Assembly: GCA_000733355.1 (NCBI GenBank)
Contig: JNVV01000001.1
Location: 2,686,219-2,750,218, forward strand
DNA: 64,000 bases
Reading direction: 5' to 3'
DNA from: Falciphora oryzae
Taxonomy: Eukaryota > Ascomycota > Sordariomycetes > Magnaporthales > Magnaporthaceae
In this document: one piece after another, positions 9,781 through 20,019 of the stretch
How positions within the stretch are numbered: the stretch's first letter is position 1
How the letters are laid out: the number at the start of each line of letters is the position of its first letter
Notes under the pieces: generated by a model
What the model saw: the letters and a program-made list of their open reading frames with translations, nothing else
Databases searched by the model: none
Told to the model about the DNA's origin: nothing
Translations under genes and position numbers: made by a program

Positions 9781-11774
9781 CGAGACTACTGCCCCTGCGG
9801 AGATTAGCTGGTTTGCGAGGGCGGTGCCGTCTGGTCCTGGTCAAGATAGGACTCAAGGCGGGGGAAATTAAGAGAGAGGGCGGGGTTTGCAGGAGGAACG
9901 GGTCCAGACTTCAGTAAGCCACTTCCCATTCTCCTTCACCAGCCTGCCAGCACCCAGTGTTCATCTGGGTGCTGCAACCTCTATTGGTTGTCCTGCTAAT
10001 TCCCGGAATCGTCCCGGATCTATTTTGATTGGTTGCCCGCCCGCCACCTCCTAACACAGGTAATACTGGGCTATAGAGTGAACCCGCAGATCCTGTATGC
10101 AGGAGCCCCTCCCCCTTCGCTATGGTTGGCCACAGACTTAGTAGTTTACCTTGAAAATGGGCTGATATCTTCAGGCGAAAGGTACCTGAGACGGAAAAGG
10201 TCCTGGAAAATTAAGATTGGAGAGAAGAGTGAATTTTTCTTTACATCTGTATTCTTCTCTACTTCTTTATTCAATGATTACCATGTAACTAATTCTGATT
10301 TTTATTCGCAAGGTCCTTGGTGATAATTCGACGCGGGCTGGGAGAAATGCTTTGGGTAAATTTATTAATGGGGGAGAGTGAAACGCGTTTAGTGTAAAGG
10401 GTAATGTTGCTAACTAATCAACTCATTGTGCTTAAAAAAACAATAACCACGACCCCGTGCCTTTGTAATCGTGGATCGAAAGGCTGGGGAGGCATGGAAG
10501 AAACTTCAAAAGGGCTTGATCATAGCAACGTCCTTAACGGCTCAAGGAGTTTGTTAGTTAATTATTTAATTAATACGCTAAAAAAAAGCCGCCGGTGAAG
10601 CGAAAGGGTGTGAAGAAGCAAAAAAAGGCAACTTGGGCTCATGCAAGACGATAATGAGGTCGCATTCTAGGCTTTGGAAGCACGCTCGATAACTAATTAT
10701 ACGATCTTATTCAGCAGAATGGCTCCAATTTGATAGTCCCAGAGGGCCAACTGTTATATGTAACTGTTTTTATTTGGAGAGTTTAGTCTCTCTAGCTGAA
10801 AATGAACAGCGAATGGTGTGACTACTGCTATCTGACGGCGGGAGATGAGGAGGCGGGCGAGGTGAGGAGGCCTCTCACCTGTATGGCTGCTTTCTATTCT
10901 CCTTTTTCGTTAGCTGTGGACGCCGTAGCTTGCGGATCTCCTATGAATGGAGCCGTGGCGGAATTGGGGGCCTTGTTGGCGTTAAAGCATGCGGAGTATG
11001 GATGGTATGGAGCGTGGAGTTGGTTAGGGCTAATACCTAACTGTGTGCGGCAAGGCACTGCCTAAAGGATATTGTAAGTAACCGGTTGACACCTGGACCA
11101 CGTGCAGTACCTACAGGTAAGTGTACATTATTGCACTTTCTGGCAGCTGTTGGCGCCCAACTCGAATAATGGATTTGACCCTCGCACTGGGATATGCCGG
11201 CCCCAACTCAATTCACTGGATGGCTAAAGCTATGGCGACTCGGCCAGCATCGAGGATACACCGTATGCATGAACACAAGCATCAAGACTGCGCCGAAGGC
11301 TACCAGCGTATCATCTTGGCCTTCCAAGCGCCGGTTCGGCGGACTTCAGAGGCGCAGCCCGATGCCACGGCCCACCAGTTTGGAGACACGTCAACGGCAA
11401 ACGCGCAGTCCGGGTGAACTCAAGTTCGGGCTGCGGACGCGCCGGCCCGCACGGCGAGTGAGTTCGGATGAACCATACGGCCCCGCTCATATGCACAACG
11501 CCCTCACCAAAGGCTGCCGGTTAGTGCACATATGGCTGCCCCTGAGGCGATAGGAATACGGGTAAAGAGGAAAGCCAACGCATAGAGAATGGCGTAGAGC
11601 AATAATTGAACCTTTAGGACTGTTTGCAATGCGACTTATCAGGACCCATTCCATTTGCTAACCCTTTGGATGCTCGCCCCTGCTTGCCAGAACGAATTCC
11701 TACCTAGGTTTGCCGCTTCCACCCGAGCCAGTAAATCCCCCACAAGCGCTCGATACCGATAACCTGCGTGGTCT
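9781..11774. other. Non-coding stretch
   Basis: About 2 kb upstream of the AAA gene was examined in all frames. It is mostly AT-richer than its surroundings, especially 10200-10800. Only short unsupported open frames occur, with no recognisable motif. It may hold the AAA gene promoter and degenerate repeat DNA. Confidence 0.4.
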
Positions 11775-12545
11775 TTAGTGAGGCTTTCCGCAAAACTCGT
11801 TGTTGCCGCCGACGTGGTGGCACCCGTACGAGTACTTCTTAACGCGGCCGAACCACCAATCGGTCCAGCCCTCCTTGTACCAACCACAAACGCGCGTGAC
11901 GGATTCGTAAGCCCAGCGGGCTTCGTCGTCGTAGCAGTTTCGGTTTGGACCTTCGAAGACACAAAAGAAGGCGGCGATGCGGCCCTCGCCGGCCCGCTCC
12001 CCGATCGCGTAGGTCGCGTGACCCTTGCCGGTCAGTTGCCCTTTGCCGCAGATCCGGCGCAGAGCGGCCACGGCGTCGTCGGTCGGGCCGTGGGGCAGGC
12101 TAAGGCCCCGGCCGCGATCGTAGTCCCGGCCGCGCTTGGAGAGGACGCCGCGGGCGCGCGTGCGCGCCTCGAACTCGGCGGGCGGGGCCGAGGGGCCTTT
12201 CTGATACCCGTCGACAACGGCCCCTTTCAAATTTCTCGCATCAACGCTCTTCTTCTCTTGTCGCTGATAAACCTGGGGAGCGACAATATAGTGACGGCAT
12301 GGATCCTTGTTGGCAATGCTGTTCGTATTGCCCTCAGCTTCGGTCTCGACCAGATAGAGACACACGCGACTTTGCCTGAGAAACACCGCCGGGTATTCAT
12401 GGTGCCATTCGTCATATACACACGCATGCCAGACTAGGACGCGCGAGGGAGCCAAAGAAGCAGTTTGACCGAGAAGTGACGTGTGGGGTCTAGGGCCTTC
12501 CTTTGGAGACCCCTTTGTAGTGTATCTGCCTCTTCTCAGAGGCAT
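11775..12545 (-). CDS. Unrecognised protein with Cys-rich C-terminus
   Basis: This is a 256-codon open frame whose product I do not recognise. The last roughly 95 residues look most protein-like: they contain six Cys (RRIC, FFC, RNC, RVC, YGC, EFC), many aromatic residues and Gly turns, such as RVCGWYKEGWTDWW, and end CGKPH. That pattern would suit a small disulfide-bonded secreted domain. The N-terminal part is basic and poorly structured, and no signal peptide is visible from the ATG at 12545. Either the true first exon is elsewhere with an unrecognised intron, or the gene is decayed. An arginine/alanine-rich middle segment overlaps GC-rich DNA. Neighbours (tannase on the same strand, about 210 bp upstream) give no functional hint. 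Confidence 0.4.
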   Translation of the reverse strand: MPLRRGRYTTKGSPKEGPRPHTSLLGQTASLAPSRVLVWHACVYDEWHHEYPAVFLRQSRVCLYLVETEAEGNTNSIANKDPCRHYIVAPQVYQRQEKKSVDARNLKGAVVDGYQKGPSAPPAEFEARTRARGVLSKRGRDYDRGRGLSLPHGPTDDAVAALRRICGKGQLTGKGHATYAIGERAGEGRIAAFFCVFEGPNRNCYDDEARWAYESVTRVCGWYKEGWTDWWFGRVKKYSYGCHHVGGNNEFCGKPH

Positions 12546-12756
12546 TTATGTCAAGGAATCAAGACACCCGGTAACATCAGCTAGCGCCGCTCTGGATACA
12601 ACGGCAGCATTGTCATAAAAGTGACGGTAGACGGTAAAGAAAATAAATATCGAGATTTTTTATCCCGATCGTAACTTCCCACCGCTAACTGTAAGTCCCT
12701 AGCTAGACAAAGACAGCCTATCTGGTTTCCACCGCGTGCTACTTGGGACAAGACAA

Positions 12757-14445
12757 TCACTGATCTGGCATTTCACACCGCCAGCTCCCCGCCTCCTTGC
12801 TGTCCCCAATCCCGTCCCACCTCGAAAGGGCCGGCCAAGGGCAGTGTCTCCGCTGCGCCAGCACCTCTCCCTTGACCATGTCGTTGCCCGCAAACTTGGT
12901 CCCTACCAGCCACTCGGGCGCCACGCCGTCCTCGACCCAGCGCACCATGGCCATCAGGATGCTGTGCTCGGCGTCCGCGAACCTGCCCGAGCCGGCGAAG
13001 TTGACGTAGCTCGACCGCGCCGTTGGCTGGCCCATGGCCCAGGCGCCCGTGCCGCCCGTGCAGTGGCTGTGGCCGGGGATGGCAAACAGCCGGTAAAAGT
13101 CCAGCATCTCGCCGACCGAGGAGCCCGTGGCGTTGGCGACGCCGTCAAACGTCCGCGTGGCGATGGCGCTCGTGACCGTCTCGTCCATGCGCCCGTGGTA
13201 CGCGAGCAGCTTGCCGCCGCGCGCTTTGTACGCCGACAGGTCATGGCTGCCCTCGTAGGGGCCGCCGCCGAAGTTGATCTTGCCCGGGTTCGTGGCGACG
13301 GCAAAGTCCATCTGCGTCAGGTTGAAGTCGCGCGAATCCCAGGCCGACGTATTGTAAACGGCGCCGCGCCAATAGTCGTCGAGCACCCGGTAGGTCAAGT
13401 TCGCGACGCCGGGTGGGTTCTGGTTGGCCGAGAAGACGTTGGTATTGGCGCCGAGGTCGAAGCCGGGGAGCGCCTCCAGCCCGGAGGCAGGCGAGATGAC
13501 GGGCTCGTAGACGTGGGCGATTGCGGCTGTCTGTGCATCCGTCAGGCAGGTGGCTTGGTCGAGGAGGCTATCTGAGCCGCAGCGGAGAAGGGAAAAGTCA
13601 AAAGTGTGGTCGTGGGGGTTGTCGATGACTCCGTCTGTCACTCCATCCAGAGGATCCAGGTGCTTGGTTATGGCCGTCTCGATGGCACGCCAAGAGGACG
13701 GCGGGATGTAGCGCGGGTCGGTCAGGTCCGGCCATCCGAGCCGCTGGGCGAGCACGGCCTTGGAGGCGACGATGTTGAGCCAACTGACCCCAGCAGCGCC
13801 GGCCATAACACCGTCAAAGTCGGACGGGTACATGAGGGCGTTCATGAAGCCCTGGCGGCCGCCGGTGCTGCAGCCCGCGTAATAGCTGTGTCGAGGCGCG
13901 TTACCATAATACTGCGCCAATAGCTCTTTTCCGACCTCGGCCTCGACGTGGATGGCGCGGTAGCCAAAGTCGTTGATAGTCTCAGGCTGGTCCAAGAGAA
14001 AGTCGAACCCTGTTGTTCCATTATGGCCAGCATTGGTCCCTAGCGTGGCGAAACCGGAACTAACGCCGTTCTGCAAGGCGAAATAATCAACACAGCCGCC
14101 CAGACCACCGGTACCAGTCGCCAGGAATCGGCCTGTCCAGGTGTCAGGGAGCCAAGCCTCGAGCAGCACCTCGCTAGTGGGTGAGGTGGTGACGTTGACG
14201 ACAACTCGGCAGAGATCGCTGGTAGCCTCGGTCCATCGGATCTCGGCGCTACCGCCCCAGGAACAACTTTTAACTATGCCGTCGAGGGTGATGTTGCCGC
14301 CGTTGCTGTAGCGCGCGCTGGATACGAAGGAGACGTTTGGAATCGACAATGTCTTACCGAACGCCTCACACCCTGAGCGGCTTTCTGCCTCGGCCAGCCT
14401 TAAAGCAGTAGCAGCCAGTAGAATTAGAGCCCCTGAAGAAGGCAT
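12757..14445 (-). CDS. Secreted tannase/feruloyl esterase family protein
   Basis: The 562-residue single-exon product is predicted to cleave ester bonds of plant phenolics (feruloyl or galloyl esters) outside the cell. Residues 1-20 (MPSSGALILLAATALRLAEA) form a signal peptide. The nucleophile lies in GCSTGGRQG (Ser about 193). The acid is in YHGRMDETV and the His in PGHSHC, so the CS...D...HC arrangement typical of the family, with adjacent disulfide cysteines, is present. A central Asp-rich loop (LDPLDGVTDGVIDN) resembles the calcium-binding loop of the lid domain. Several N-glycosylation sequons occur. The frame is open upstream to 14559, but the signal peptide fixes the start at 14445. 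A TATATA element lies about 100 bp upstream at 14548-14554. Whether the substrate is tannin or feruloyl ester cannot be told. Confidence 0.92.
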   Translation of the reverse strand: MPSSGALILLAATALRLAEAESRSGCEAFGKTLSIPNVSFVSSARYSNGGNITLDGIVKSCSWGGSAEIRWTEATSDLCRVVVNVTTSPTSEVLLEAWLPDTWTGRFLATGTGGLGGCVDYFALQNGVSSGFATLGTNAGHNGTTGFDFLLDQPETINDFGYRAIHVEAEVGKELLAQYYGNAPRHSYYAGCSTGGRQGFMNALMYPSDFDGVMAGAAGVSWLNIVASKAVLAQRLGWPDLTDPRYIPPSSWRAIETAITKHLDPLDGVTDGVIDNPHDHTFDFSLLRCGSDSLLDQATCLTDAQTAAIAHVYEPVISPASGLEALPGFDLGANTNVFSANQNPPGVANLTYRVLDDYWRGAVYNTSAWDSRDFNLTQMDFAVATNPGKINFGGGPYEGSHDLSAYKARGGKLLAYHGRMDETVTSAIATRTFDGVANATGSSVGEMLDFYRLFAIPGHSHCTGGTGAWAMGQPTARSSYVNFAGSGRFADAEHSILMAMVRWVEDGVAPEWLVGTKFAGNDMVKGEVLAQRRHCPWPALSRWDGIGDSKEAGSWRCEMPDQ

Positions 14446-15833
14446 CTTGGGCCTACCGCTGCAGTTTAAAGCAGCGATTGGGGAAGAGAACTGGGGGTGC
14501 CACCAGGTACCTTCCATACGATTCATCAGAAGACAGACACACGGGGGATATATAGGCACCGATTAAGCATTTGGAACTCAGATAGAGACGGCAGCTTTTC
14601 GGACAAACATGGCTCCAAAGTGCGGGCAATATGCTCTCAATGCTGAAAACGGAGCTTTGGCCGAGTCAAGGCGAGGGCAACACCGTTGCAGCGCAGCTGT
14701 CACGGCGGGAGAACGGGGGACGAACATGGTGTCATAGCTCCGCCGGCAATGGTAAACATAAAATCTGGAGACTGGATGCTCGTTCGGGCTCTCCTCTGAT
14801 TCCCCGCAATATGCCAACCACATGACCGCACCAAAGAGGCTGGATCGTGAGGGGACCCCGTGGGGTTCAGCATGGCGGGATTCCTGGAAAGGACCGAATA
14901 TGGGGTTGATGAGGAGAAAAGCATCCACCCGGGTGATGTTCGGATGACACCTCGGGGCATATGTGCGGGGGAATTATGGAAATATGTCAAGGAAGAAGAA
15001 GGAGATGAAAGGAGAAAAACAACAAGATGGAATGGAAAAACGGCGTACAAGCAACTACGGCTATTGTGCGGTGTCACTCCGGCTCGGCCCTAAGCCTGCC
15101 TTCCCTTCGTTATTTCTGACTGTCTTAATTGCGCCACACAGCTTCCATCACAAGAACACCAGACGCTTCGGTGTTTTGTAGTAGGACCCGAATATCATGG
15201 TCAGCACGGGATAATCTGTCCGTCTTTCTTTGGTGAAGCCGGCCAAATGCTTTGTTTTCCGTCGTACGACCCCGAATGCCAAAATAAGCAATTCGAGAAG
15301 GCTTGATTGAAATGTGTGGAAATGCGGCCTCCAACGCCCGGCCACGCCGAAGCCAAGCCCCGATCGAGGAGCCGCGCAGCCCGCTTGTGCTCGGAATCGC
15401 TTTCAGCGATGATTGGAACTCGGAATCGGTTTGCACAATGATTGGTCCTGCCACAATACAGCTCGCGCGTCGGCGTACGTACTACAGCCTTACAAGGCAT
15501 ATCAGCCTGCTACTGCTTGCTCCTGCATTCCCCAGCTTCGCGAAGGCGTGGCTTGCGCGACAGCGGGCGTTTGTCGATGCAAGGCCTTCCATCATGGTCA
15601 CCCAGTTAGACCTCATGGTCGCGGGCGTGCGTAAACCACCTTGGACACGATAGACTTGCAGGGGCAAGCATGGCTACCTATATAAGAGATCTAGAGGCTA
15701 CTATAGTTAACGAGATGTAACGAGAGACACCACACCCACGGAGTAGAAACGTCTTTTTACCCTCCGCGTCGTGTAACCCCCCTTTTACGCCAAATACCCA
15801 TAGACTACCAAACAGCAAACCCTGACATCAACC
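14446..15833. promoter_or_regulatory. Divergent promoter region, tannase / alpha-beta hydrolase
   Basis: The 1.4 kb between two divergent hydrolase genes contains TATA-like elements near both starts: 14548-14554 for the minus gene and TATATAAG at 15679-15686, about 150 bp before the plus-strand ATG. No convincing coding sequence was found between them. Confidence 0.45.
15679..15686 (+). promoter_or_regulatory. TATA box of the alpha/beta hydrolase gene
   Basis: TATATAAG lies 148 bp upstream of the start codon at 15834 and is followed by a pyrimidine-rich leader, a common arrangement in regulated fungal promoters. Confidence 0.55.
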
Positions 15834-17114
15834 ATGGCCAACAATGGGACCCAGCCGGGAATGCTCCAACTGAGCACCGACAAGTCCTTCCACTTCGAGC
15901 TCCTACGATTCCTTGGCCTAAGCAGTTACGACGGTGCCGACGTGGGTGAGGTTCTCACAGCCGCCCATGCCATAGTCCCAGGAAATTTCGAGTCCTTCTC
16001 CTCGTACTTCAGTTCGATGGCCAACCGCGTTCTTGACCGCGCCAAGGCCATAGTCAGCAGCGGCTCTGGGCCCAAGGTCTCAGCAAGATCCGCCTTCTTT
16101 GCCGCCGCGACCTACTTCCGCGGCGCCGACTTCTACCTGCACGGCAACGCGTCGGACCCGCGGATCATGTCCCTCTGGGCCAGCCAGGCCGAGGCGTTCG
16201 ACCAAGCCATCGCCCTGCTGCCGCACGTGGCGGTGCGCGAAACCGTCAAGGCGCCCGGCTTTGACATCCCCACCCTCTGGTACGAGCCAAGGCCAGACGA
16301 CGCGCTCAACAAGACGGCGAAGCGACCGACGCTCATCCTTGGCACCGGCCTCGACGGCAGCCACGAGGAGCTGTACCACATCATGGGCGCCGCGGCGCTG
16401 GAGCGCGGCTACAACGTGCTGACGTACGAGGGGCCCGGCCAGCCCAGCGTCCGCCGGCACCAAGGGCTCGGCTTCATCCCCGACTGGGAGCGCGTCGTTA
16501 CGCCGCTGCTCGACAGCCTCCTCTCCGCGCACGCAGACGCCGTCGACCCCGCCGCCGTCGGGCTCGTCGGGCTCAGCTTCGGCGGGTACCTCGCGCCCCG
16601 CGCCGCCGCCTTTGAGCCCGACCGCCTAGCGGCCGTCATGGCCGTCGACGGCCTGTTCGACTTTGGCGCGGGGCTCAGGGCCGCCCTGCCGGACGGCGTC
16701 AAGGCGCTCTTGGATGCCGGAGACAAGGCGGCCGTGGACGCGCTGCTGCCCCGCTTCACCGACCCGGCGTCCGTCACCACCGACACCCGATGGGGCATCG
16801 AGCACGGCATGTGGGCGCTCGCCACCAACGGCAGCCTGTACGGGTTTCTCAAGGGGGCCGAGGCATACAGCCTCGCCGACAGGAACGTCACGGACCGCAT
16901 CAAGATGCCTGTGTTTGTTGGGGAGGCTGAAGAAGAGAGGTTCTTTGGCGGGGACCAGGCAAAGAGGCTGAAAGACGCCCTTGGCGACAGGGCGGTGTTG
17001 CACACCTTCCATGCTGCGGACGGGGCCGGGGACCATTGCGCCGTGGCCGCGCTGAAGCTGCAGAACCAGGTGGTGTTTGACTGGTTCCAGAGTGTAATCG
17101 AAGGGCGGCGATGA
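15834..17114 (+). CDS. Ayg1/FrsA-like alpha/beta hydrolase
   Basis: The 426-residue, intron-less protein has an N-terminal helical region (about 1-130) followed by an alpha/beta hydrolase core. Core elements are LILGTGLDGSHEE (about 167-179), YEGPGQP (about 198-204), the nucleophile elbow GLSFGGY (Ser about 248) and a C-terminal GAGDHC with the likely catalytic His. The helical-lid layout and the YEGPGQ motif are those of the family that includes 2,6-dihydroxypseudooxynicotine hydrolase and fungal Ayg1, which cleave carbon-carbon or ester bonds of aromatic ketides. No signal peptide is seen, so it should be cytosolic. The substrate is unknown. No polyketide synthase lies nearby. The divergent tannase suggests a link to phenolic metabolism, but only by position. 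Confidence 0.85.
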   Translation: MANNGTQPGMLQLSTDKSFHFELLRFLGLSSYDGADVGEVLTAAHAIVPGNFESFSSYFSSMANRVLDRAKAIVSSGSGPKVSARSAFFAAATYFRGADFYLHGNASDPRIMSLWASQAEAFDQAIALLPHVAVRETVKAPGFDIPTLWYEPRPDDALNKTAKRPTLILGTGLDGSHEELYHIMGAAALERGYNVLTYEGPGQPSVRRHQGLGFIPDWERVVTPLLDSLLSAHADAVDPAAVGLVGLSFGGYLAPRAAAFEPDRLAAVMAVDGLFDFGAGLRAALPDGVKALLDAGDKAAVDALLPRFTDPASVTTDTRWGIEHGMWALATNGSLYGFLKGAEAYSLADRNVTDRIKMPVFVGEAEEERFFGGDQAKRLKDALGDRAVLHTFHAADGAGDHCAVAALKLQNQVVFDWFQSVIEGRR

Positions 17115-18043
17115 GACGATGAGTTGGAAGGTTCGCTTACATTCACATCCCCTCCTTCTGGTTTTTGTATTAGTGCAGCAACCTTCTCTCTTGTCTCCCA
17201 ACTTCCCCCTTTTCCCTTTCTTCTTCCTTTTTTCTCTCTCTCTCTTTTTTTTTCTTCTCTCTCGCAAGATTTACCTACTAAGCGTTCTGTTTAATACAGT
17301 ACTATCAAATCTGACTAGTACCTCTGCTCTAGATTGAAGTGGTTCGGGCACATGCGGACTTCACAATGGTGGGCGACGCCGCCACGGCACGACAGCTCGC
17401 CGCCTTGAAGCTCAGCACCGGGCAGGGTTTGGGTCCTCTTTTGCTGTGTCCCGATTCCATGAGCATTACCGCTGCAGGAAACCGTATTTAGAGGACAATT
17501 TTTCGGTAGCATAAGCTAGCTAGAGGTGAAATCTTCTGGAATTGAATCGGTTTATCTTCTCGGATTTGATAGGAGAACCTGTGGGATGTTGTGCGACGCC
17601 GTTGGGCTGAGTTCAAAGACATTGGGCAAGCTCAAGTTTACAGATGGTGCTGGGTCCAGTTCATATTGTCATCAATTGCAGTCGTCATAGGGCTGTTCAG
17701 GGGGTATTCAGGGGCCTTCTTAGGGCCATCCGAAGCTGCTGAGAAAATGTGGGTCAGTCGTGCTCACCTAAAGTTTCGATGGACCTCAATTTACCCAGTC
17801 ATTTCATGTTCATTCCCAGCCAGCACGCTCGCCCTGCAACACAGAGAGACATCCATCGTCGCAGTTGAGACCACAGACTGCCAACCCGCCGCTCGAGCCT
17901 TCATATTTGATGTCCCGAATAGTTTCTGCATGAGTAAAAGGCTGGCGACTGCCATGAGACATCCGGCGGGGCCATAGGACGAACTGCGCCGTGTGACAGC
18001 ACTCCATCCAAGTCACGTTCTGGTCTGGATTACAAGCGGCACC
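17115..18043. other. Intergenic with pyrimidine tract
   Basis: Just after the hydrolase gene, 17209-17265 is almost purely pyrimidine (CT-rich with T runs). The remainder is the NPR2 upstream region. No gene was recognised. Confidence 0.4.
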
Positions 18044-19778
18044 ATGATACAAGGCATCTTCTACGCTCGATTTCTTCCCCAAGAAGGTGCGTATGCCAAT
18101 GAATGATATATCTACATCTATTTTGTGTGAATGTTTGGGTGCTGCCAAGAGAAAGGCCCAGAGACCGACAGGTACAAACACCAATACAAATACACGGCCG
18201 CTGACACACTTCACAGGCACCAAGATCGTGGCCCAGAGCCCATCAGGCTGCATCGTGCCGGCCGAAGGGGTATCCAAGCCGCCGCTGTTCGACTTTGACG
18301 TGCTGCAGGAGTACATCATCCCGCGCAAGGCTTTCTTCAACCGCTACATGACGGTCAACGACCCGGAGGGCAAATGCTGCGTCCTGGGCTTCCCCGTCTC
18401 CATCGTGAACCCAAAGTACGACCGCAACGAGTTCATCTTCAACTTTGGCCTCGTCGTCGAGGCCGGCCTGTCGGTCGCCGACCAGCTGCCCTACGAGCGC
18501 GTCGTCCGCCGCCTCGCCGTCACCTTTGCCGAGATGGAGAAGCAGAACGAGTACCTGAGCGGCCTCGACGGGCCGGGTGGCTCCTCGAAGACCTCGTCCA
18601 CCGCCGCCGCCGCCGCCGCCGCCGCCTCTGCCTCCCACGGCGGCGCCCACACGTACGCCGCCGACGAGGGCCCCCGCCGCCCCATCGAGGCCCTGCTCGA
18701 GATCGTCAAGGAGGACCTCAACAACTACGGCGAGTGCATGATCCCCGTCGACGACGCAAACACCATTAACATGAAGCTCTTCCCGCACCACCCGACCCCG
18801 CCCGAGGTGAAGGGGTGGCACGTGCCCGTGGCCAAGATGCGACTCGCCGACGCCGTCGACGACACGTGGGACCTGACCCTCCGGAAGGTCATCGCCCACA
18901 TCGACGGCGTCAACGACGTCCGCCGCATCGCCTACCTGGCCGACGTCTCGCTCGAGCTGACCCGCGTCGCCCTGCGCCACCTGCTCTACTACGACACGGT
19001 GCTGCTGCTCGACCTGTTCCTCTTCGGCTCCTGCTACGCGCCCCGCCCGGCCATCCACGACTTCGTCGCCAACCTCGGCGGCGTTGTCGACGAGTGCGCT
19101 GCTTACGTCTGCGTCCTGCCCGCCACCGGCCCCACCGTCGCCGTCCCGCCGGGCTCGTCGTCCTCCATGTCGGGCGCCGCCGGCCTGGCCGCGGCCGCCG
19201 AGGCCGGGGCGCCGGCGCTGACCTCGTCGTCCGGCCTGCCACGCATCCCCTCGTCCTCGGCCATCTCGGGCACGGCGAACTTCGTCGGGTCCCACCACCC
19301 GCTGCACCACTTCCAGCAGCAGCAGCAGCACCACTCGCACCCGGGCACGCCGCCGCGCATCAGCAACTTCCTGCTCGTCCGCCTCATGGCCAGCTTCTGC
19401 GCCGGCCGCACCGTCATGGAGTGGCTCAAGGCGCACATGGACGCCGGCTTCGACGTGCTCCGCTTCGTCGACGTGCGCCGCCTCGTCCAGTTCGGCGTCA
19501 TCAAGGGCTACCTGTACCGCGTCCACAAGTACGCCGTCTCCAAGCAGTACCTGGCCGCCCTGGCCACCGGGCAGGCCCGCCCGTTCGACTCCGACGGGGT
19601 CGGCGGCAGCGGCGGCGCCGTCTTCGGGCCACGGGGCGACCCGCTGCAGCAGTACACCGACGGCCGCCACTGCTTCGACCAGATCATCACGGAGCAGAAC
19701 CTCTCAGACGCCGAGATCATGGAGAGGCTAAAAAATCTACCCCTCCCGCAGGGTGACCTGAACGTCTTCTACCGCTAG
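18044..19778 (+). CDS. NPR2: Nitrogen permease regulator 2 (SEACIT/GATOR1 subunit)
   Basis: Exons are 18044-18086 and 18217-19778, giving 534 residues. The short first exon encodes MIQGIFYARFLPQE and splices in frame to GTKIVAQSPSGC; the 130-bp intron has a GCTGAC branch point. The N-terminal longin-like region continues with LQEYIIPRKAFFNRYM and VLGFPVSIVNPKYDRNEF, typical of Npr2/NPRL2, and FNFGLVVE. With Npr3 and Iml1, Npr2 acts as a GTPase-activating complex that restrains TORC1 at the vacuole when nitrogen is short. Low-complexity insertions interrupt the fold: an Ala run (about codons 190-198), a Ser/Ala-rich linker, and a His/Gln-rich stretch encoded by a CAG repeat near 19315-19332. 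These sit in loops expected to be disordered. Confidence 0.93.
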
Positions 19779-20019
19779 ATGTTGTGTGGCCTATGGTGAT
19801 ACACATGACCCTGATCCACGGTCTATGCAAATCTATGTTACATGAAAATGGGATATCTATCATCATTGTACATGCGAGTCCGACTATGGACTCTCCTTTG
19901 GGAGCTGGTTTTATAGGCGTTTGCGAGACAGGTGATGAAAGCCTTGATCAAATCCAAGGACTAGGTCCCCACATGTGTCACTAGCTGGCTTTGTTCGTCG
20001 TTGGCGTTGGCTCCTTTGA

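Noticed and set aside
10033..11553. Several 60-120-codon open frames
   Set aside because: They show low-quality composition, no conserved motif, no splice context and AT-rich surroundings.
18243..19670. 475-codon minus-strand open frame opposite NPR2
   Set aside because: It is Gly/Val/Asp/Arg low complexity, mirroring the GC-rich coding strand; NPR2 is clearly real.
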